A stretch of 64,000 nucleotides of DNA from Citreimonas sp042096055 (GCF_042096055.1 NZ_JBELMH010000003.1:27955-91954), one strand, 5' to 3'. Shown: positions 42,241 through 51,501, counted from the first letter of the stretch. Translations and numbers: made by a program. Notes: generated by a model not told the origin, from the sequence alone.

Positions 42241-42275
42241 AACCGCGATGCGCTGGCCGCATCGCGGTTTTTTTT
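42241..42275 (+). terminator. Strong intrinsic terminator of the DUF1127/sRNA unit
   Basis: A perfect 12-bp stem (AACCGCGATGCG, 42241-42252, with CGCATCGCGGTT, 42258-42269) has a CTGGC loop and runs into eight T residues (42268-42275). It separates the sRNA transcript from valS, which starts 88 bp on. Confidence 0.96.
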
Positions 42276-42362
42276 CGTCCCGCGCCCGCGCGACGCGGCA
42301 CCGCCTTCCCCTTTGCGCATGCATTCGCTAGACCCCGTCCGACACGTGACGAGGGACGCAAG

Positions 42363-45300
42363 ATGCCACTGGAAAAGACTTTCGACGCCGCCGAGGCCGA
42401 ACCGCGCCTGACCCGGAAGTGGCTGGACAGCGGCGCCTTCCGCGCCGGTGCCAACCGATCTCGCCCCGAGTCGTTCTGCGTTATGATCCCGCCGCCCAAC
42501 GTCACCGGCGCGCTTCACGTGGGCCACGCCTTCAACAACACGCTGCAGGACATCCTGGTGCGCTGGCACCGGATGCGCGGCTTCGACACGCTGTGGCAAC
42601 CCGGGCAGGACCATGCCGGCATCGCTACCCAGCTTCAGGTCGAGAAGAAGCTGATGGCCGATGAAGGCAAGAAGCGTACCGACCTCACGCGCGAGGAATT
42701 CCTCGACAAGGTCTGGGAATGGAAGGGCCAGTACGGCGGCACGATCATCAACCAGCTGCAGCGGCTGGGCTGTTCGTGCGACTGGGACCGCAACGCGTTC
42801 ACCATGGCCGGCGCGCCCGGCGATCCGCGGACGGGGCACGAAAACTCACCCAATTTCCACGATGCGGTGATCAAGGTCTTCGTCGACATGTACGACAAGG
42901 GGCTGATCTACCGTGGCAAGCGGCTGGTGAACTGGGACCCGCACTTCGAGACGGCGATTTCCGACCTCGAGGTCGAGAACATCGAAACGCCGGGCCACAT
43001 GTGGCACTTCATGTACCCGCTCGAGAACGGCCAGACCTACGAATACGTCGAAAAGGACGAGGACGGGAACGAGGTGCTGCGCGAGACGCGCGACTACATC
43101 AGCATCGCCACCACCCGCCCCGAGACGATGCTGGGCGACGGCGCGGTGGCCGTGAACCCCAAGGACGAGCGCTATGCGCCGCTGATCGGCAAGTTGTGCG
43201 AAATCCCGGTGGGCCCGAAGGAGCATCGCCGCCTGATCCCGATCATCGCCGACCCCTACCCCGACCCCGATTTCGGCTCGGGCGCGGTGAAGATCACCGG
43301 CGCGCACGACTTCAACGACTACGGCGTCGCCAAGCGCAACGGCATCCCCTGCTACCGCCTGATGGACACGCGCGGCGCGATGCGCGCCGACGGCGACGAT
43401 TACGCCACCGCCGCCGGCATGGCGCTGTCCGTCGCGCGCGGCGAGATGACCCTGAGCGAATCCGAGGCCGACGCGATCAACCTGGTGCCCGATCACCTGC
43501 GCGGGCTCGACCGGTTCGAGGCGCGCGAGATCGTCGTGCGCGAGATCACCGACGAAGGCCTGGCCGTGATGACGCGGCAGGACGACCCGCGCCTGGGCAA
43601 GGCCGCCCGCCCGCACGAGACGCCCGAAGAGGGCGAGGAAGCGCCGGGCGTCGAGCTGGTGCCGCTGGTCGAGTCCAAGCCGATCATGCAGCCCTACGGC
43701 GACCGCTCGAAGGTGGTGATCGAGCCGATGCTGACCGACCAGTGGTTCGTCGACGCGCAGAAGTTGGTGGGCCCCGCCCTCGACGCCGTGCGCAAGGGCG
43801 ACATCGCGATCATGCCCGAGAGTGGCGAGAAGACCTATTATCACTGGCTCGAGAACATCGAGCCGTGGACCATCTCGCGCCAGTTGTGGTGGGGCCACCA
43901 GATCCCGGTCTGGTACGGGCTGAACCTGTCCGCACCGGGCTTCCAGGACGACGAGGGCGACGGCGCGCTCGACATGGTCGAGATGGGCCGCGTGCTGTCG
44001 GACCTGACGATCGGCGACGAAGTGCATCACGCGGCCACCGGCTTCGAGGCGGTGCGCGACAAGTTTGCAGACGCGCTGGCGGGCCTGCCGAACCCGCTGA
44101 ACCACGCCCGCGTCATCGAGGTCGAGACCCGCGCCGACGCGATCCACGCGCTGGCCGAAAGCTGGGCCGAGTACGAGGCGACGCAGGACCTGATGAAGCT
44201 GGTCTACCCCGTCTGGCGCGAGGCCGACGTGCTCGACACCTGGTTTTCGTCCGGCCTGTGGCCGATCGGGACGCTCGGCTGGCCCGAGCAGACCGACGAA
44301 CTGCAGCGCTTCTTCCCCACATCGGTGCTGATCACCGGTTTCGACATCCTGTTCTTCTGGGTGGCGCGGATGATCATGATGCAGCTTGCCGTCACCAGCC
44401 AGGTGCCGTTCCACACGGTCTATCTTCACCAGCTCGTCCGCGACGAGAAGGGCAAGAAGATGTCCAAGACCACCGGCAACGTCATCGACCCGCTCGAGAT
44501 CGTGGACGAATACGGCGCGGACGCGCTGCGCTTCACCAACGCCTCGATGGCGTCGATAGGCGGCGTGCTGAAACTGTCGGTCGACCGCATCGCCGGCTAT
44601 CGCAACTTCGGCACCAAACTGTGGAACGCCGCCCGCTTCGCCGAGATGAACGGCGCCTTCGAAGGTCACCGCACGCAGGCGAACCCGCCCGCGACGACGG
44701 CGACCGTGAACCGCTGGATCGTCGGCGAGACCGCGCGGGTGCGCGAGACCGTCGATGCGGCGCTGGCGGAATACCGGTTCAACGACGCGGCGAACGCGCT
44801 CTATTCCTTCGTCTGGGGCACGGTCTGCGATTGGTACGTGGAATTCTCGAAGCCGCTGCTGGACAAGGACAGCGAGGCAGCCTCCGAGACCCGCGCGACG
44901 ATGGCCTGGGTGATCGACCAGTGCCTGATCCTGCTGCACCCGATCATGCCCTTCATCACCGAAGAGCTGTGGGACACGCTGGGCGAGCGCGACGGCATGC
45001 TGGTCCACGCCGACTGGCCGGTCTACCGCGCCGCGGATTTCGCCAGCGACGACGCCGCGCGCGAGATGGCCTGGGTCATCGGCGTGATCGAGGGCGTCCG
45101 CTCGGTCCGCGCGCAGATGCGCGTGCCGGCGGGCCTCTACGTGCCGATGCTGGTCTCGGACATCCTCGACGACGAGCGCGCCGCGTGGGAGCGCAACGAG
45201 ACGCTGATCAAGCGGCTGGCGCGGGTCGAGTCGCTGGAGAAGGTCGAAACCTTCCCCAAGGGCTGCGCGACGATCCCCGTGGGGGGCGCCGTGTTCGGCC

Positions 45301-45530
45301 TGCCGCTGGCAGACATCATCGACGTGGCCGAGGAAAAGGCGCGGCTGGACAAGGCGTTGGGCAAGCTCGAGAAGGAGATCAACGGCCTGTCGGGGCGGTT
45401 GTCGAACCCCAAATTCGCCGCCAGCGCGCCCGAGGACGTGGTCGAGGAGGCGCGCGCCAACCTCGCCGCGCGCGAGGACGAGGCCGACAAGCTGCGCCAG
45501 GCCAAGGCGCGGCTGGACGAGATTGGCTGA
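42363..45530 (+). CDS. valS: Valine--tRNA ligase
   Basis: ValRS charges tRNA-Val. The 1055-residue class Ia synthetase has the HIGH motif as HVGHAFN near residue 53, the KMSKS motif as KKMSKTTGNV near residue 699, and a C-terminal coiled-coil arm (EEKARLDKALGKLEKEINGLSGRL). It is longer than E. coli ValRS (951) because of insertions in the editing (CP1) region and around residue 540-580, as in other Rhodobacterales. The ATG at 42363 starts the conserved MPLEKTFDAAEAEPRL. The frame is open upstream only through the sRNA array. Confidence 0.97.
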   Translation: MPLEKTFDAAEAEPRLTRKWLDSGAFRAGANRSRPESFCVMIPPPNVTGALHVGHAFNNTLQDILVRWHRMRGFDTLWQPGQDHAGIATQLQVEKKLMADEGKKRTDLTREEFLDKVWEWKGQYGGTIINQLQRLGCSCDWDRNAFTMAGAPGDPRTGHENSPNFHDAVIKVFVDMYDKGLIYRGKRLVNWDPHFETAISDLEVENIETPGHMWHFMYPLENGQTYEYVEKDEDGNEVLRETRDYISIATTRPETMLGDGAVAVNPKDERYAPLIGKLCEIPVGPKEHRRLIPIIADPYPDPDFGSGAVKITGAHDFNDYGVAKRNGIPCYRLMDTRGAMRADGDDYATAAGMALSVARGEMTLSESEADAINLVPDHLRGLDRFEAREIVVREITDEGLAVMTRQDDPRLGKAARPHETPEEGEEAPGVELVPLVESKPIMQPYGDRSKVVIEPMLTDQWFVDAQKLVGPALDAVRKGDIAIMPESGEKTYYHWLENIEPWTISRQLWWGHQIPVWYGLNLSAPGFQDDEGDGALDMVEMGRVLSDLTIGDEVHHAATGFEAVRDKFADALAGLPNPLNHARVIEVETRADAIHALAESWAEYEATQDLMKLVYPVWREADVLDTWFSSGLWPIGTLGWPEQTDELQRFFPTSVLITGFDILFFWVARMIMMQLAVTSQVPFHTVYLHQLVRDEKGKKMSKTTGNVIDPLEIVDEYGADALRFTNASMASIGGVLKLSVDRIAGYRNFGTKLWNAARFAEMNGAFEGHRTQANPPATTATVNRWIVGETARVRETVDAALAEYRFNDAANALYSFVWGTVCDWYVEFSKPLLDKDSEAASETRATMAWVIDQCLILLHPIMPFITEELWDTLGERDGMLVHADWPVYRAADFASDDAAREMAWVIGVIEGVRSVRAQMRVPAGLYVPMLVSDILDDERAAWERNETLIKRLARVESLEKVETFPKGCATIPVGGAVFGLPLADIIDVAEEKARLDKALGKLEKEINGLSGRLSNPKFAASAPEDVVEEARANLAAREDEADKLRQAKARLDEIG

Positions 45531-45612
45531 GACGACTCGGCGGTGACGGAATTATGCCCCGTCCCCGAGGGACGACGTTAATGTCTCCAGACTGACGAAG
45601 CGCCGGCCGGGC

Positions 45613-47199
45613 CTAGAGCATGGCCGGCGTCATGCGGATCAACGTCGGGCGGTCGGCCGCGAAGGCCTGCACCAGCGCCGCCTTGAGCGCGTCGAGCGTG
45701 TCGGGCTGCGTCGCATGCGCCCCGTAGGCGCGCGCCAGCGCGAGGAAATCGGGATTGCGCGCGACGACCGCGGTGGGCGCGATCTGAGCCGCGACCATGG
45801 CGTCGCGGATCTCGCCCAGCTGCGCGTTGTCCCACACCAGGATCGGCAGAGGCAGGCCCAGCTCGACCGCGGTGCCCAATTCGGGCAGCGTGTATTGCAG
45901 GCCGTAATCGCCCAGGATCGCCACGGTCGGCAGGCCCGGCCGCGCCACCGCGCCCCCGATCGCGGCAGGCAGCGCGTAGCCCAGCGTGCCGAAGCCGTAG
46001 GGGTGGTGCCAGTGGCCGGGGCGCGGCAAATCCCAGACCTCGGTCGCGCCGTAGGCGAACTGCGTCATGTCGGACCAGATCATCGCATCGTCCGGCATCG
46101 CGTCGCGCAGCGCCTCGGCCGTTTCGACCACGCCGGGGCGTTCGGCCATGACCTCGGCCCGCCAGCGCGCGCGGGTGCGGGCGATCTCCTCGGGGTCCCA
46201 GCAAGGCGCGCGATCCTCGGTGCGGGCGGGGATGGCGATCGCCATGGCGCGCATCAGTGCGCCGGCGTCGCCGAGGATCGGCATGTCGCGGGGGCCGCAG
46301 GCGGTCAGCATCTCGGGGTCGATGTCGACGCGGATGGTCGGGCAGTCATGGCCCAGCGCGTCGCGCCACAGGTCGACCTCGGACAGCTCGGTGCCCAGCG
46401 CGATCACCAGATCGGCCTGCGCCGCGACACGCGCGCTGTCGGGCCGGGCGAGGAACGCGCCGAAATGGGCGGGATGGCCCGGCGGCACGATCCCGCGCGC
46501 GGCGTAGGTGGTGAAGCTGGCCGCCCCGGTCTGGCGCAGCAGGTCGGGCACCACGTCCGCGCCGCCCAGCGCGCCGCCGCCGAAGACGAAGAGCGGCCAT
46601 TCGGCGGCGAGGACCGCGTCGACGGTCGCGGTGACCTGCGCATGCGTCGCCTCGGGGCGCGCGGCGCGGGCGGGGGCTGCGGGCGGCGCATCGGCTGGCG
46701 CGCCCAGCGTCGCGATCGGCAGGTGGATCGCGCGCGGGCGCGGCCGGGCCGAGCTGAACTCGCCCAGCGCGCGGTCGATCAGCGCGTAGGCGGTGGCCGC
46801 GTCGCGCGCGACCTCGGACCAGGCGCAGACGGTCCCGGCCGAGGCCCGCTGGTCGCGCATCTGGTGCAGCTGGCCCCGCCGCGCCGCGGTCTCGTCAAGG
46901 CAGGACGCCAGCGCCAGCACCGGGACGCTGTCGGAATAGCTCTGCCCCAGCGCGGTCAGCGCGTTCAGCACGCCCGGCCCGGTGATCAGCGTGCAGACGC
47001 CCGGCCGGCCGGTGGCACGCGCGTAGCCGTCGGCCATGAAGCCGGCACCCTGCTCGTGCCGGGCCAGCACGTGGCGCAGTCCCGCCTGCTCCATCCCGCG
47101 ATACAACTCGATGTTGTGCACGCCGGGAATGCCGAAGACCGTGTCGACGCCGCGGGATTTCAGCATGTGGGCGATCTGCGCCCCGAGCGGTCTTTGCAT
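45613..47199 (-). CDS. ThDP-dependent enzyme, acetolactate synthase-like
   Basis: This is a 528-residue thiamine diphosphate enzyme with the usual three domains. The activating glutamate lies in LARHEQGAGFMADGYARATG near residue 49. The ThDP/Mg site is GDYGLQYTLPELGTAV followed by WDNAQ near residue 440. GDY in place of GDG is a small deviation. The closest named group I recall is 5-guanidino-2-oxopentanoate decarboxylase (AruI), an arginine catabolic enzyme. Acetolactate synthase proper is less likely, because no regulatory subunit follows. The ATG overlaps the trkH stop by one base, which is an unexpected partner. Confidence 0.8.
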   Translation of the reverse strand: MQRPLGAQIAHMLKSRGVDTVFGIPGVHNIELYRGMEQAGLRHVLARHEQGAGFMADGYARATGRPGVCTLITGPGVLNALTALGQSYSDSVPVLALASCLDETAARRGQLHQMRDQRASAGTVCAWSEVARDAATAYALIDRALGEFSSARPRPRAIHLPIATLGAPADAPPAAPARAARPEATHAQVTATVDAVLAAEWPLFVFGGGALGGADVVPDLLRQTGAASFTTYAARGIVPPGHPAHFGAFLARPDSARVAAQADLVIALGTELSEVDLWRDALGHDCPTIRVDIDPEMLTACGPRDMPILGDAGALMRAMAIAIPARTEDRAPCWDPEEIARTRARWRAEVMAERPGVVETAEALRDAMPDDAMIWSDMTQFAYGATEVWDLPRPGHWHHPYGFGTLGYALPAAIGGAVARPGLPTVAILGDYGLQYTLPELGTAVELGLPLPILVWDNAQLGEIRDAMVAAQIAPTAVVARNPDFLALARAYGAHATQPDTLDALKAALVQAFAADRPTLIRMTPAML

Positions 47200-48647
47200 C
47201 AGGCTCTCCAGAAGCGGACGGTGAAGATGGCGTAGACGGCCAGCAGCTCGAGCCGTCCTGCAAGCATGGCGAAGCTGAGCATCCACTTCGCGGTGTCGTT
47301 GAGGCCGGCGAAGTTGCCCGCCGGACCGATCTGGTCGCCGAGGCCGGGACCCACATTGGCCAGCGCCGTGGCCGCGCCCGAGACCGACGTGATGAAGTCG
47401 AGGCCCGTCATCGACAGCGCCACCGACAGCACGCCCAGCGAGACCACGAAGAACACGAAGAACGAGATCACCGAGGACAGCACCGCGTCGGTCACCGGCC
47501 GCCCCTGGTAGCGCGGCACGAAGACGCCGTGCGGCGCGCGGACCCGGCGCAGTTGCACCCGGATCGAGGCGAACAGAAGCTGGTAGCGGAAGATCTTGAC
47601 CGAACAGGCGGTCGAGCCGGCGCAGCCGCCGATCAGGCCGATGAAGAAGAACAGCATGACCAGGAAGCTTCCCCAGAGCATGTAGTCGGCGCTGGCGTAG
47701 CCCGTCCCGCTGATGATCGAGACCACGTTGAACAGCGCCTCGCGCAGCGCCTGTTCGGGGTGGTGCGGAAAGACCGCGACCAGGGTGACGCCGACGACGA
47801 CGACCAGCACGCCGATCGTGCCGAGGAAGCCCAGGACCTGGCTGTCGCGGAAAAGGGCCGTGTGGCTGCCGCTCATCATCTGGACGTAGCGGACGAAGGG
47901 AAGCGCCGCGAGGATCATGAAGATCGAGGCCACGTACTCGGCCGGCCCCGCGAAGGCGGCGAAGGACGCATCGTAATTGGCGAAACCGCCGGTCGACACG
48001 GTTGTCATCGAATGCACGACCGCATCGAAGGGCTGCATCCCCGTCATCAGATAGCCGCCGGTGCAGGCGAGCGTCAGCCCGACGTAAATGGTCGAGATCG
48101 ACGAGGCGATCTGCGTCGCACGCGGAAGAATCTTGCCCATCGTGTCGAAGGCTTCCGAGCGGAAGATCTGCATGCCGCCGACGCGCAGTTCCGGCAGGAA
48201 GACCATGGCGACGACGATGATGCCGATGCCGCCCAGCCATTGCAGGATGCCGCGCCACAGCAGGATGCCCATGGGCAACGTCTCGAGCTGGGTGAAAACG
48301 GTCGATCCGGTGGTCGTCAGGCCCGACATCGCCTCGAAATAGGCATCGGTGAACGTGGCGTTCGTCGCGCCGAGGACGAAGGGCAAGGCGCCGAAGATCG
48401 GCAGCATCAGCCACACGCCGGTGGTTAGCAGGAACGTCTGCCGGATGGTGAGGCTTTGCTTGACGCCGTTGGACGAGGCGAGCGCGATCAGTCCGCCGGT
48501 GAGGCTCGTGACGATGGCGCTTTGTGCGAAGACGGGCCATTGGCCGCGCCCCTCGACGAGATCCACCAGCATCGGCAGGATCATCGTGGCGCCGAGGCAG
48601 GCGACCAGCAAGCCGATCACGTAGGCGACGGGGCGGATATCCAACAT
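47199..48647 (-). CDS. trkH: Trk-type potassium uptake protein TrkH
   Basis: This is a 482-residue K+ channel-like transporter with four repeated M1-P-M2 units. The selectivity-filter loops are visible: MSGLTTTGSTV near residue 110, HSMTTVSTGGFANYD near residue 220, SIISGTGYASADY near residue 315 and GAATALANVGPGLGD near residue 430. I chose the ATG at 48647 (MLDIRPVAYVIG), where the first helix begins. A TrkA-type regulatory protein is not in the window, though a KefB-like protein with a TrkA-N domain is encoded 4 kb away. The stop overlaps the ThDP gene start (TGATG). Confidence 0.92.
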   Translation of the reverse strand: MLDIRPVAYVIGLLVACLGATMILPMLVDLVEGRGQWPVFAQSAIVTSLTGGLIALASSNGVKQSLTIRQTFLLTTGVWLMLPIFGALPFVLGATNATFTDAYFEAMSGLTTTGSTVFTQLETLPMGILLWRGILQWLGGIGIIVVAMVFLPELRVGGMQIFRSEAFDTMGKILPRATQIASSISTIYVGLTLACTGGYLMTGMQPFDAVVHSMTTVSTGGFANYDASFAAFAGPAEYVASIFMILAALPFVRYVQMMSGSHTALFRDSQVLGFLGTIGVLVVVVGVTLVAVFPHHPEQALREALFNVVSIISGTGYASADYMLWGSFLVMLFFFIGLIGGCAGSTACSVKIFRYQLLFASIRVQLRRVRAPHGVFVPRYQGRPVTDAVLSSVISFFVFFVVSLGVLSVALSMTGLDFITSVSGAATALANVGPGLGDQIGPAGNFAGLNDTAKWMLSFAMLAGRLELLAVYAIFTVRFWRA

Positions 48648-48771
48648 CGGCGCAGGCTTGGTCCCCGCGCACCGTCCTGTCAAGCGGTCTTGGCGGGAAA
48701 GCCAGGGACCGTGACGCGGGGTCCCGCGCGGCCCGCCGGGGGCGGCCGCGCGGTCAAGCGAAGATCTGGCC

Positions 48772-49872
48772 TCAGCCCACGTGGAACAGGGTCGAGAACA
48801 GCTTGGGGTCGAGGCTTTGCGCGGCGAAGGTCTCGCCCTCGGTCAGGACCGACACGGCGTCGTGGCTGTGCAGGCTTTCCTGATGGCTGGCAACCACGCG
48901 GTAATCGCCGATGCGGCCGTCGCGCTGGCAGCCCTCGGCGAACAGCCGTGCCGCATCCTCGACGAAAATCGGGTTGGCGGCGTTGAGCTCGGCGAAGGCC
49001 TGCTCGTCCTCGCGCTTGACCATGACCTGCGTCTCGGTCGGCACGGCGGCGCGGCACATCTCGACCATGTCCTCGAACCACAGGCAGCCCTTGCCGGTCA
49101 GCTCGACCGAGATCCGCGCGACCGAGCGCTGCGAATGCGGCGTGGCCAGCTGGCCGCGCTCGCGCCGGGCGTGTTCCGACAGTTCCAGCGAGCACGGGCA
49201 GGTCGAGGAATAGACATAGTCGAGATGCATGATCTTGCGCCGCACGCCGTTCGTCTCGATCAGCTCGAGCGCGATGTCGTAGTACTGGTAGCCCGACAGG
49301 CCCGAGCGCAAACTTTCGAGCTTCATCGGGAACCGGAACGCCATCGAGATGCGGGCGTCGAAGCTGCCGAGATCGGCCTTGTAGTCGTCCAGCGCCGCCT
49401 CGATCACGCCAAAGCTGAAGGTCTTGTCGGCATGCGCGTAGAAGCTGCGCATGATCCGCGACATGTTGATGCCCTTCTTGTCGGCATCGAGGCTGACGGT
49501 GCCCGTGACGCTGGTCTCGAGCGTCAGGTCGCCGTTGTCGCGCGTGCGATAGCGGATCGGCAGCCGGAAGTTAGAGATGCCGACATGCTGGATCGACCGG
49601 TTCGCGCCCTTGATCAGGCTCGACGGCCCGTTCTGCAGGTCGGGCAGCGTGGCCTTGTAGGCGGTGTCGGCGTCGAAATCCTCGGGGTAGGCGCGGCGCA
49701 GCGCCGGATAGGGCGTCAGACCTGCGTCGGAGGCCAGCCCCACCAGCGCCGGATCGAGATCGGCGATCTCGTCGTCATGGGCCTTGCCGGCCCAATTCCG
49801 CAGCAGCGCCAATGCCTCGGCGGCTTCCTCACGGCTGGGTTTCCGGTCGATCTCGGGCGTATGGATGTTCAT
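48772..49872 (-). CDS. folE2: GTP cyclohydrolase FolE2 (type IB)
   Basis: FolE2 converts GTP to 7,8-dihydroneopterin triphosphate, the first step of folate and queuosine synthesis, and unlike FolE it can use metals other than zinc. The 366-residue protein has DLQNGPSSLIKGANRSIQHVGISNFRLPI, the metal-binding cysteine in YVYSSTCPCSLELSEHARRERGQ near residue 215, and HSQRSVARISVEL. An N-terminal extension of about 60 residues precedes the core. A structured RNA-like element lies about 45-90 bp upstream. No obvious Zur box was found. Confidence 0.93.
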   Translation of the reverse strand: MNIHTPEIDRKPSREEAAEALALLRNWAGKAHDDEIADLDPALVGLASDAGLTPYPALRRAYPEDFDADTAYKATLPDLQNGPSSLIKGANRSIQHVGISNFRLPIRYRTRDNGDLTLETSVTGTVSLDADKKGINMSRIMRSFYAHADKTFSFGVIEAALDDYKADLGSFDARISMAFRFPMKLESLRSGLSGYQYYDIALELIETNGVRRKIMHLDYVYSSTCPCSLELSEHARRERGQLATPHSQRSVARISVELTGKGCLWFEDMVEMCRAAVPTETQVMVKREDEQAFAELNAANPIFVEDAARLFAEGCQRDGRIGDYRVVASHQESLHSHDAVSVLTEGETFAAQSLDPKLFSTLFHVG

Positions 49873-49915
49873 TGGCTTCCCCGCTGCTGTCGCGTCCCCT
49901 GCCTTAAAGGTAGGG

Positions 49916-49962
49916 CGCGTCCCCGTGCATTTCCACTCGGGAAAGCAATACGCGGGGACGCG
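49916..49962 (-). other. Long imperfect hairpin between metZ and folE2
   Basis: Arms CGCGTCCCCG (49916-49925) and CGGGGACGCG (49953-49962) pair over 10 bp. Inside, TGC-A-TTTCC (49926-49934) pairs with GGAAAGCA (49940-49947), leaving a one-base bulge and a five-base bulge and an ACTCG loop. It lies 44 bp before the folE2 start and 57 bp after the metZ stop. There is no U-tract, so it looks more like a structured leader or processing site than a terminator. I do not recognise the class. Confidence 0.5.
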
Positions 49963-50019
49963 TCTGCCGGATCATTCTTTCGCGAACAAAAGGCGTTACA
50001 CGCCGACGCGCCCCGGCGT

Positions 50020-51219
50020 TCAGACGGCGTCGAGCGCCTGCAGGAAATCGGCGATCAGGTCCTCGGGCGCTTCCAATCCGGCCGAGATCCGCACCACGCC
50101 GTCGCCGATGCCCAAGGTTGCACGCACTTCGGGCTTCAGCCGCTGGTGCGTCGTGGTGGCGGGATGGGTGACTATGGTCTTGGCATCGCCCAGATTGTTC
50201 GAGATCACCGCGATCTGCAGCGCGTTGAGGAAGGCGAAGGCCGCGGGCTTGCCGCCCTTCAGGTCGAGCGCCAGCATCGTCCCGCCGGCGCCCAGCTGGC
50301 GCATCGCCAGGTCGTGCTGCGGGTGCGACGGCAGGCCCGGGTGGATCACCCGCGCGATGGCGTCGTGCCCTTCCAGAGCCTCGGCGACCGCTTTGGCGCA
50401 CGCGGTCTGTGCGCGCACGCGCAGGTCGAGCGTCTCGAGCCCCTTCAGCATGACCCAAGCGTTGAACGGCGAGATCGAGCCGCCGGTGTGCTTCATGTAG
50501 GGCTCGACCACGCCGCGGATATGCTCGCGCGTGCCCAGGATCACGCCACCGAGGCACCGGCCCTGCCCGTCGATGTGCTTGGTGGCGGAATAGACAACGA
50601 GGTCGGCGCCCTGCTCGATCGCGCGCGACCAGGTGGGGGTCGAGAACACGTTGTCGACCACGACAGTCGCGCCCTGCGCGTGGGCCAGTTTCGCGACGGC
50701 CTCGATGTCGACCAGTTCCAGCACGGGGTTGGACATCGACTCGAAGAACACGGCCTTGGTGTCGGGCCGGATCGCGTCGCGCCACTGGTCGAGGTCGGCA
50801 CCGTCGACGAAGGTCACCTCGACCCCGTAGCGGGTCAGCACCTCTTCGAGGATGTAGAGGCACGAACCGAAGAGCGCGCGCGCCGAGACCACGTGATCGC
50901 CCGCCCGCAGCATCGAGACCAGCGCGCCGTTCACGGCCGCCATGCCCGACGCCGTGGCGAAGGCATCCTCGGCGCCTTCGAGCGCCGCGATGCGGTCCTC
51001 GAACATCGCCACGGTCGGGTTGCCGTAACGCGCGTAGATGAATTCGTCCGGTCCCGCACCCAGGAACCGCGCCTCGGCCGCCTCGGCGGTGTCGTAGACG
51101 AAGCCCTGCGTCAGGAACAGCGCCTCGCTCACCTCGCCGTACTGGCTGCGCCGCGTCCCGCCGTGCACCGCCTCGGTCCGCTTGTCGCGCGCCCGCTTCG
51201 TCGTGTCGTGCTTGTTCAT
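50020..51219 (-). CDS. metZ: O-succinylhomoserine sulfhydrylase
   Basis: MetZ makes homocysteine from O-succinylhomoserine and sulfide with pyridoxal phosphate. The 399-residue protein has SMSNPVLELVDIEAVAKLAHAQG, the PLP-binding DNVFSTPTWSRAIEQGADLVVYSATKHIDGQGR (Schiff-base lysine in ATKH near residue 211) and GGSISPFNAWVMLKGLETL. The ATG at 51219 is preceded by AGGAGGG. A SAM-II riboswitch lies 77 bp upstream, so methionine supply controls it through S-adenosylmethionine. Cystathionine gamma-synthase is a close relative, but the metZ assignment fits the riboswitch-linked alphaproteobacterial group. Confidence 0.92.
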   Translation of the reverse strand: MNKHDTTKRARDKRTEAVHGGTRRSQYGEVSEALFLTQGFVYDTAEAAEARFLGAGPDEFIYARYGNPTVAMFEDRIAALEGAEDAFATASGMAAVNGALVSMLRAGDHVVSARALFGSCLYILEEVLTRYGVEVTFVDGADLDQWRDAIRPDTKAVFFESMSNPVLELVDIEAVAKLAHAQGATVVVDNVFSTPTWSRAIEQGADLVVYSATKHIDGQGRCLGGVILGTREHIRGVVEPYMKHTGGSISPFNAWVMLKGLETLDLRVRAQTACAKAVAEALEGHDAIARVIHPGLPSHPQHDLAMRQLGAGGTMLALDLKGGKPAAFAFLNALQIAVISNNLGDAKTIVTHPATTTHQRLKPEVRATLGIGDGVVRISAGLEAPEDLIADFLQALDAV

Positions 51220-51295
51220 GATCCCTCCTGGCGCGGCCCCGCCGCGCAAACAAAAAGCCCCGATCGCGGTCAAGCGAAAGGAGCCCTTCGTCCGA

Positions 51296-51358
51296 CCTCT
51301 TTAGCGGTTTTTAGGGGTTTGCCCCCCGGTGGCCCGCAATCCGGTTACAAATCGCCAC
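51296..51358 (-). promoter_or_regulatory. SAM-II riboswitch upstream of metZ
   Basis: On the minus strand the order matches SAM-II: P1 GTGGC (51358-51354), then GATTTGTAACCGGATTGC, the P1 partner GCCAC (51333-51329), and the conserved 3' element GCTAAAGAGG (51305-51296). An extra GGGG...CCCC stem is inserted before the 3' element. SAM-II folds as a pseudoknot that hides the downstream region when SAM is bound. Here the metZ ATG is 77 bp further on, so the control platform is longer than the minimal type. Confidence 0.88.
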
Positions 51359-51501
51359 AATCGGCCTTTATTCCGGACCTGGGCGGAAATCAAGCCCGTT
51401 GCGCAGGACCCCCGCGCATCGTCACGCGGAGGTAACGTATCTTTCACGCCTGCGTCGCACGCTTGAGGCAAGGAGCACGCACCATCTAGTGGAGGGCTGC
51501 C

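Noticed and set aside
41407..42839. Long minus-strand and plus-strand ORFs across the sRNA array (for example 305 and 333 residues)
   Set aside because: They are low-complexity translations of the CTCCTC repeats and of valS antisense, with no ribosome site or family resemblance.
42846..45008. A 720-residue minus-strand ORF
   Set aside because: It is fully antisense to valS and histidine/arginine/aspartate-rich, as expected from the codon bias of GC-rich DNA.
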